A DNA stretch of 9,769 bases from Pyrinomonadaceae bacterium (GTDB lineage: Bacteria; Acidobacteriota; Blastocatellia; Pyrinomonadales; Pyrinomonadaceae): contig JAICQI010000158.1 in NCBI GenBank assembly GCA_025937955.1, positions 1 to 9,769 of the forward strand. The letters run 5' to 3'. The position numbers and the translations under genes are program-made. Of the stretch, positions 6,101 through 9,769 are shown one piece after another. Under the pieces are notes generated by a model. It was not told the DNA's origin and did no database searches. It saw only the letters and a list, made by a program, of their open reading frames with translations. Numbering within the stretch: position 1 is the first letter of the stretch; each line of letters opens with the position of its first letter.

Positions 6101-6177
6101 TTGTAGGGGTGGCCCTCCGGGGCCACCACACTCTTGAAAGCGCAATCTGGGGTGGCCACGGAGGGCCACCCCTACAA
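6101..6177. repeat. REP/BIME-like inverted-repeat element, copy 1
   Basis: Left arm 6101-6127 and right arm 6149-6177 are inverted copies. TTGTAGGGGTGGCCCTCCG (6101-6119) is matched perfectly by 6159-6177; after one mismatch a further seven bases pair. Each arm is itself a small palindrome of the form GGGGTGGCC-6 nt-GGCCACCCC (perfect at 6149-6172, 7 bp in the left arm), the organisation of paired REP sequences. The element begins 1 nt after the TAG at 6097-6099 and ends at the base before the stop codon of the convergent lipoprotein gene (6178-6180). It could act as a bidirectional terminator or mRNA stabiliser. A second copy is at 9694-9769. Confidence 0.8.
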
Positions 6178-6750
6178 TTAATTAATCGTGATCGTTGCCG
6201 GTTGTGGCAAGCGCTCGATGCTGAGGGTCAGTTGTTGACCCGAACGCACCGGGCGCTTGTCCGGCGTTTGGAAGAAGAGAAAGCCTTGCCGGCGTGAATC
6301 GCCGGAGGAAAGCGGCGTCTTCAGATCGATCGCGTAGGCGCCAAACTCACTTTCAAACTGCTTACGCGAGTGTGGATTGTAGAGAAACACGCCATTGGCT
6401 TTCAGGATTCGCGAACCCGCACTCTTCGCCGACAGCAGTTTCCACTCCTGGTTCTGACTATCACGCAAACGAAAACGCGCGCGCTTCAATTCCACCGGCA
6501 CGCCACTCTGAAACGCTAATTCAACACGCAACGCCAGCACGCCGCTGAGCGGCAGGTTTGCTTCAAAGAGATCCTGGCTTTCTTCGTCGGTAAGCAAAGG
6601 CGCGACACGAATCGTCACACCGCCCGCGTCCGCGCTGCGCGTATTTGCCGGCAGTGGCGGCAGCTCGGCAACGGGTTTTACTTTGAATAGCGAACCGGTG
6701 CAGGACGTCGCCAGCAGGACTGTAAAGAGTAAGAGTGCCAGTCGGGTCAT
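6178..6750 (-). CDS. Putative lipoprotein of unknown function (190 aa)
   Basis: The ATG at 6750 is chosen over an upstream in-frame ATG at 6921. It places a classic lipoprotein signal at the N-terminus (MTRLALLLFTVLLATSC, with the lipidated cysteine at C17), and GAGG lies just before it. The longer version would also overlap the divergent carbonic anhydrase-like gene. After C17 comes a Pro-rich linker (VKPVAELPPLPA), then a probably beta-sandwich domain of alternating strands (VLALRVELAFQSGVPVELKRARFRLRDSQNQEWKL). Similar strand order is seen in small envelope beta-sandwich lipoproteins that follow their own signal sequence, but I recognise no named family. It converges on the 641-residue protein gene; only the repeat element separates the two stop codons. 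It is probably inner- or outer-membrane anchored, facing the periplasm. Function is not inferred. Confidence 0.75.
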   Translation of the reverse strand: MTRLALLLFTVLLATSCTGSLFKVKPVAELPPLPANTRSADAGGVTIRVAPLLTDEESQDLFEANLPLSGVLALRVELAFQSGVPVELKRARFRLRDSQNQEWKLLSAKSAGSRILKANGVFLYNPHSRKQFESEFGAYAIDLKTPLSSGDSRRQGFLFFQTPDKRPVRSGQQLTLSIERLPQPATITIN

Positions 6751-6834
6751 CGGCCTCAAGTTAACACATAGTGTAGTTCCTGGCACCGCACTCCAAGGAG
6801 GCGTCCGAGTCTGTGTTACTATCTGTTCAAAACC

Positions 6835-7353
6835 ATGATTAGACCGTTTCGTGGGGTTCACCCGCAGATTCACCCAACCGCGTATGTTGAACCCAGCGCT
6901 CAAGTTATCGGAGACGTTCACCTTGGAGAGGAAGCCTCAATCTGGTGCAACTGCACCGTCCGTGGCGACATTCATTACATCCGGATAGGCGATCGATCCA
7001 ACGTCCAGGATAATTCCGTGATTCACGTTCGCAACGGAACGCACCCCACCATTCTCGAAAGCGAGGTGACGGTGGGCCATAGCGTTACTCTGCACGGGTG
7101 TTACGTTGGGCGCGGCTGTCTGATTGGCATCGGTTCGATTCTGCTCGACGATGTACGTGTCGGCGAGCTATCGCTCGTCGCCGCCGGCTCGCTCGTCAGT
7201 CCCGGTACGATAATCCCGCCGCGATCGTTGGTGATGGGATTCCCTGCGAAAGTGAAGCGCCAACTGACGGATGCAGAAGTCGCGGGTCTGGAAGTATTTT
7301 GGAAGAATTATGTTGAGTACACGCACGAGTATCGAAAAGAGATGCAGATGTAA
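6835..7353 (+). CDS. Gamma-class carbonic anhydrase family protein (YrdA/CamH-like)
   Basis: Trimeric left-handed beta-helix protein of 172 residues, as usual for the small bacterial subgroup. Hexapeptide-repeat turns run through about residues 12-135 (IHPTAYVEPSAQVIGDVHLGEEASIW, VRGDI, VTVGHSV, LIGIGSILLDDVRVG). A C-terminal helix (145-170) packs on the helix. The metal ligands of this superfamily appear at H64 (NSVIHVR), H82 and H87 (GHSVTLHG), with the associated R43/D45 (VRGDI) and Q58. The ligand set is complete, but members of this subgroup show variable or undetectable CO2 hydration, so the reaction is uncertain. The N-terminus MIRPFRGVHPQIHP fits the family start. No Shine-Dalgarno is visible; a TACTAT box at 6817-6822 would give a very short leader. 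It is the first gene of a four-gene operon; its stop codon overlaps the hisS start by 1 nt. Confidence 0.9.
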   Translation: MIRPFRGVHPQIHPTAYVEPSAQVIGDVHLGEEASIWCNCTVRGDIHYIRIGDRSNVQDNSVIHVRNGTHPTILESEVTVGHSVTLHGCYVGRGCLIGIGSILLDDVRVGELSLVAAGSLVSPGTIIPPRSLVMGFPAKVKRQLTDAEVAGLEVFWKNYVEYTHEYRKEMQM

Positions 7354-8741
7354 TGCCTTCACCCAAGACACAGCCAGCGCGCGGTATGCGCGATTTCCTG
7401 CCTGAGGATGTTCGCAAACGCGAATACGTCATCGGTGTGATCAAACAAGTCTACGAACGCTACGGTTTTGAACCACTGGAAACACCGGCGGTGGAGAACA
7501 TCGAAACGCTGACGGGGAAGTATGGCGAAGAAGGAAGTCAACTGATCTTCAAAATACTCAAACGCGGCGTTCACGAAGGCAGTGGTGAAGCCGATCTCGC
7601 GTTGCGCTACGACCTCACTGTTCCGCTGGCGCGCGTCGTCGCAGAGTATCGCGACAAGCTGCCGAAGTTTTTCAAGCGTTATCAAATCCAGCCGGTTTGG
7701 CGCGCGGATCGGCCGGCGCGGGGGAGGTATCGAGAGTTCTACCAATGCGACGTCGACGTGCTCGGGTCTCGTTCGATGATCGTGGAAGCGGAGATTTGTG
7801 CGGCGGCCAGTGAAGTGTTGGTGAAGCTTGGTTTCAACGACTTCTGTTTGCGGCTCAATCACCGGAAAGCTTTGACGGGGATATTGGGAGTTGCCGGCGT
7901 CCCGTTGGAGAGTCACGACGCGGCGCTGATCGCTTTGGACAAGCTGGACAAGATCGGTCCCGATGGCGTCAGGAAAGAGTTTGCCTCGCGCGGCATCAAC
8001 GAGGTCGCGGGAGATCGATTGCTGACTTTCTTTTCCGATTTGAGTTCGCTCGAACACGCCGCGGAGATCGTTGCTGAAGACGAGTTGCAGGAAGCACTGA
8101 ACCGGGCTGTGTTGGGGCGCATCGTTGAGTTCGTGAGCGACAATGAAATGGGTGCGGCCGGCGTGGCCGAATTGCAGTCGATCCTGGATTTTACTGCCGC
8201 GATTGGAATCGGAAATCGGCTCAAGATCGATCCGAGTCTCGCTCGTGGACTTTCCTACTACACTGGCGCGATTATGGAGATCAATGTGAAACATCTCGCG
8301 GGCAGTCTCGGTGGTGGTGGGCGTTATGACAATCTGGTGGGAATGTTTTTGGGCCAGGACATTCCGGCGTGCGGGTTCTCACTCGGGCTCGAACGGATTC
8401 TGGTGGTGATGAGTGAGAGAGAGATGTTTCCACCGGAAGTGGGAACGGCGCCCGCCGATGTGATGATTGCGATCTGGAATGAGGAATCGATTGCGGAGTC
8501 GCTCAAGTTGGCCCAGGAGTTACGCGTCGCTGGTTTGCGGGTTGATTTGTATCCCGAGTCGGATAAGCTCGGTAAGCAGTTCAAGTATGCTTCATCGGTT
8601 GGCGTTCCGTTTGTGGCCGTGATCGGTGAAGAGGAACTTGCTCAGGGACAGGTCGCGCTAAAGGATATGCGAAGTGGCGAGCAGCGTGCTGTTATGCGTA
8701 CTGATGTGGGAAGGGAGTTGTTATGTCGAGTGAAGCAATAG
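7353..8741 (+). CDS. hisS: Histidyl-tRNA synthetase
   Basis: Cytosolic class II aminoacyl-tRNA synthetase that charges tRNA-His with histidine using ATP. Its 462 residues hold, in order: the N-terminal MRDFLPEDVRKREYV segment (12-26), the region around LTGKYGEEGSQLIFKI (53-68), and RYDLTVPLARVVAEYR (85-100). Motif 2, QPVWRADRPARGRYREFYQ (113-131), carries R117. The histidine-specific RGLSYYTGAIMEI is at 298-310. Motif 3 has GGGGRYD (320-326) and GFSLGLERI (341-349) with R348. The anticodon-binding domain is about 367-460. KYGEEG and FKRYQIQPVWRADRP are those of the HisRS subtype shared with Bacteroidota rather than the E. coli type, from memory of that family. The TAATG junction with the upstream gene suggests translational coupling; the 3' end overlaps the next gene by 19 nt. 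Confidence 0.97.
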   Translation: MPSPKTQPARGMRDFLPEDVRKREYVIGVIKQVYERYGFEPLETPAVENIETLTGKYGEEGSQLIFKILKRGVHEGSGEADLALRYDLTVPLARVVAEYRDKLPKFFKRYQIQPVWRADRPARGRYREFYQCDVDVLGSRSMIVEAEICAAASEVLVKLGFNDFCLRLNHRKALTGILGVAGVPLESHDAALIALDKLDKIGPDGVRKEFASRGINEVAGDRLLTFFSDLSSLEHAAEIVAEDELQEALNRAVLGRIVEFVSDNEMGAAGVAELQSILDFTAAIGIGNRLKIDPSLARGLSYYTGAIMEINVKHLAGSLGGGGRYDNLVGMFLGQDIPACGFSLGLERILVVMSEREMFPPEVGTAPADVMIAIWNEESIAESLKLAQELRVAGLRVDLYPESDKLGKQFKYASSVGVPFVAVIGEEELAQGQVALKDMRSGEQRAVMRTDVGRELLCRVKQ

Positions 8742-9328
8742 TTCAAAATTATCTGGACGATTCCCGATCGGCTATGAGGGCGTACAAGAAACTCGCCGAA
8801 AAAGCCATCGCGCAGCTCAAGGACGAAGAGTTTTTTATAGCTCTCGATCAGGAAGCAAACAGTGTCGCGGTGGTCATGAAACACATGGCCGGCAACATGA
8901 TTTCTCGTTGGACCGACTTTCTGACTTCCGACGGCGAGAAGCCGGACCGCAATCGCGATATGGAGTTTGTGATCGAACCGCAGACAACCAAAGACAGCGT
9001 GATCGCTTACTGGGAGCGCGGTTGGAAATGCGTGTTCGATGCGCTGGCGCCGTTGCGTCCGGAAGACTGTGAGAAGACTGTGCTGATTCGCGGGGAGCAG
9101 CACACGATCGTGCAGGCAATCAATCGACAACTGATGCACTACGCTTATCACATCGGCCAAATCGTCTATCTCGCCAAGCACTTCCGTTCAGCCGAATGGA
9201 CGTCGCTGAGCGTTCCGCGCAATCGTTCGGCGGAATTCAACGCGTACGTAAGCGCGCAACCCGGCGAGGCCGATCGCGAAAAGCAGTTTGATGCTGCTGC
9301 CGGATTCCAGAGCTCGGAAAAGCGATGA
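8723..9328 (+). CDS. DinB-like four-helix metal-binding protein (DUF1572-type)
   Basis: A 201-residue protein built of long helices with the three-histidine metal set of DinB/YfiT-like proteins: H54 (VMKHMAGNM), H139 and H143 (RQLMHYAYHIGQIVYL). The N-terminal helix (1-35) and the stretch around WTDFLTSDGEKPDRNRDMEF (63-82) are characteristic of the DUF1572 branch, as is the late motif IGQIVYLAKHF (144-154). Members are predicted thiol- or metal-dependent enzymes of unknown substrate; related families include bacillithiol and mycothiol transferases. The start at 8723 lies inside hisS, 19 nt before its stop, and is preceded by the purine-rich GGAAGGGAG, so translation is probably coupled. The last 4 nt overlap the following gene. 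Confidence 0.85.
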   Translation: MSSEAIVQNYLDDSRSAMRAYKKLAEKAIAQLKDEEFFIALDQEANSVAVVMKHMAGNMISRWTDFLTSDGEKPDRNRDMEFVIEPQTTKDSVIAYWERGWKCVFDALAPLRPEDCEKTVLIRGEQHTIVQAINRQLMHYAYHIGQIVYLAKHFRSAEWTSLSVPRNRSAEFNAYVSAQPGEADREKQFDAAAGFQSSEKR

Positions 9329-9690
9329 ACGCTGCGCTTCATCACGTTAACGTTACTGTGCCGCGGCCGCTCGAAGAGGCGGCGAAGCACTTCTACGGTG
9401 TCGTCATGGGATTGCAGGAAGTGCCGAAGCCGGAGGCGTCGCGTGGGCGTGGTGGAGCGTGGTATCAAGTGGGTTCGATGCAGCTACATCTCTCAGTTGA
9501 AGATCTGGAAGGTAGTCCCCTCAGCAAGCGGCATGTTTGCTACACAGTGGCTAACCTTGCCGAAGCCGAACAGCGATTTCGTAATGCCGGCGTAGAGATT
9601 TTCCCTGACGACATCCCCACGCCTGGTTGGTCGCGTTTTTACGTTCGCGATCCCGGTGGTAATCGTCTGGAGATCGCACAAGCAAAATGA
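9325..9690 (+). CDS. VOC / glyoxalase-like family protein
   Basis: Vicinal-oxygen-chelate fold of two beta-alpha-beta-beta-beta modules in 121 residues. Expected metal positions are all filled: H7 (LHHVNVTV) and H55 (MQLHLSVED) in the first module, H70 (RHVCYTV) and E116 (NRLEIAQ) in the second. The closing motif FYVRDPGGNRLEI (105-117) is typical of the superfamily. Substrates in this superfamily vary widely (glyoxalase I, dioxygenases, fosfomycin-type thiol transferases), and sequence alone does not choose among them. The ATG overlaps the stop of the DinB-like gene in ATGA, so it is the last gene of the hisS operon. The pairing of a VOC and a DinB-like protein suggests metal-dependent small-molecule or thiol chemistry, but this is inference. 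Confidence 0.88.
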   Translation: MNAALHHVNVTVPRPLEEAAKHFYGVVMGLQEVPKPEASRGRGGAWYQVGSMQLHLSVEDLEGSPLSKRHVCYTVANLAEAEQRFRNAGVEIFPDDIPTPGWSRFYVRDPGGNRLEIAQAK

Positions 9691-9693
9691 GTT

Positions 9694-9769
9694 TAGTAGG
9701 GGTGGCCCTCCGTGGCCACCCCCGCGTTTGAAGCCTGGAGACTGGGGTGATCACGGAGGGCCACCCCTA
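9694..9769. repeat. REP/BIME-like inverted-repeat element, copy 2, at the window edge
   Basis: Left arm 9697-9722 and right arm 9744-9769 are inverted copies matching at 24 of 26 bases. The left arm folds as a perfect GGGGTGGCC-CTCCGT-GGCCACCCC hairpin. In the right arm two bases have changed (GTGATCAC in place of GTGGCCAC). Core length is 73 bp against 71 bp in copy 1, and the spacers share TTGAA and CTGGGGTG. The element starts 3-6 nt after the TGA at 9688-9690 and may terminate the hisS operon. The window ends at its last visible base. Confidence 0.8.

Noticed and set aside
6101..6177. CRISPR repeat or IS-end interpretation of the inverted repeats
   Set aside because: No regular direct repeats with spacers, no transposase gene between the two copies and no target-site duplication visible.
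6751..6921. N-terminal extension of the lipoprotein to the upstream ATG at 6921
   Set aside because: It would bury the lipoprotein signal 57 residues into the protein and overlap the divergent carbonic anhydrase-like gene.
7359..8294. 311-codon open frame antisense to hisS
   Set aside because: It lies wholly within hisS, has a low-complexity shadow-like composition rich in His/Arg/Gln, and no ribosome-binding site; hisS itself is unmistakable.

Overview
The window reads as an ordinary chromosomal housekeeping stretch from a free-living Gram-negative bacterium of moderately high GC. The intergenic repeats, the signal-peptide-bearing and lipobox-bearing products, and the subtype of histidyl-tRNA synthetase would fit Acidobacteriota (Blastocatellia/Pyrinomonadales-like). 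That placement is an inference from general familiarity; the window holds no rRNA or phylogenetic marker that I could test. I see no phage, plasmid, transposase, CRISPR, tRNA or rRNA sequence.

Layout, left to right. (1) A 5'-truncated beta-rich surface/adhesin-like protein (DUF4097-like) runs off the left edge. (2) dcd (dCTP deaminase) and dut (dUTPase), two consecutive steps of dCTP -> dUTP -> dUMP, lie on the + strand about 400 bp apart. A well-initiated 57-residue, eight-cysteine ORF sits between them on the - strand with its own leader and terminator-like hairpin. (3) A secreted M28-family zinc aminopeptidase follows dut by 14 bp. (4) A 248-bp intergenic region holds tandem small repeats, a long three-tier inverted repeat and a near-consensus sigma-54-type promoter. 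It leads into a 641-residue exported protein with two copies of a helical domain, a beta-rich second half and a C-terminal glycine-zipper segment. (5) A 77-bp REP/BIME-like inverted repeat fills the space between the stop codon of that gene and the stop codon of a convergent lipoprotein gene. (6) A tight + strand operon follows: gamma-class carbonic anhydrase-like protein, hisS, a DinB-like four-helix metal protein and a VOC/glyoxalase-like protein, with 1-, 19- and 4-nt overlaps. A second copy of the REP/BIME-like element lies directly after the last stop codon, and the window ends inside it.

Working together: dcd and dut supply dUMP for thymidylate synthesis and keep dUTP low. The four-gene operon couples translation (hisS) to small metal-dependent enzymes of unknown substrate. 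The M28 peptidase, the 641-residue protein, the lipoprotein and the adhesin-like protein are all envelope or exported products. The most noteworthy non-coding signals are the two REP/BIME-like elements placed directly at gene ends, the long inverted repeat upstream of the putative sigma-54 promoter, and the structured leader of the cysteine-rich ORF. I see no clear evidence of an entirely new defence or mobile system.
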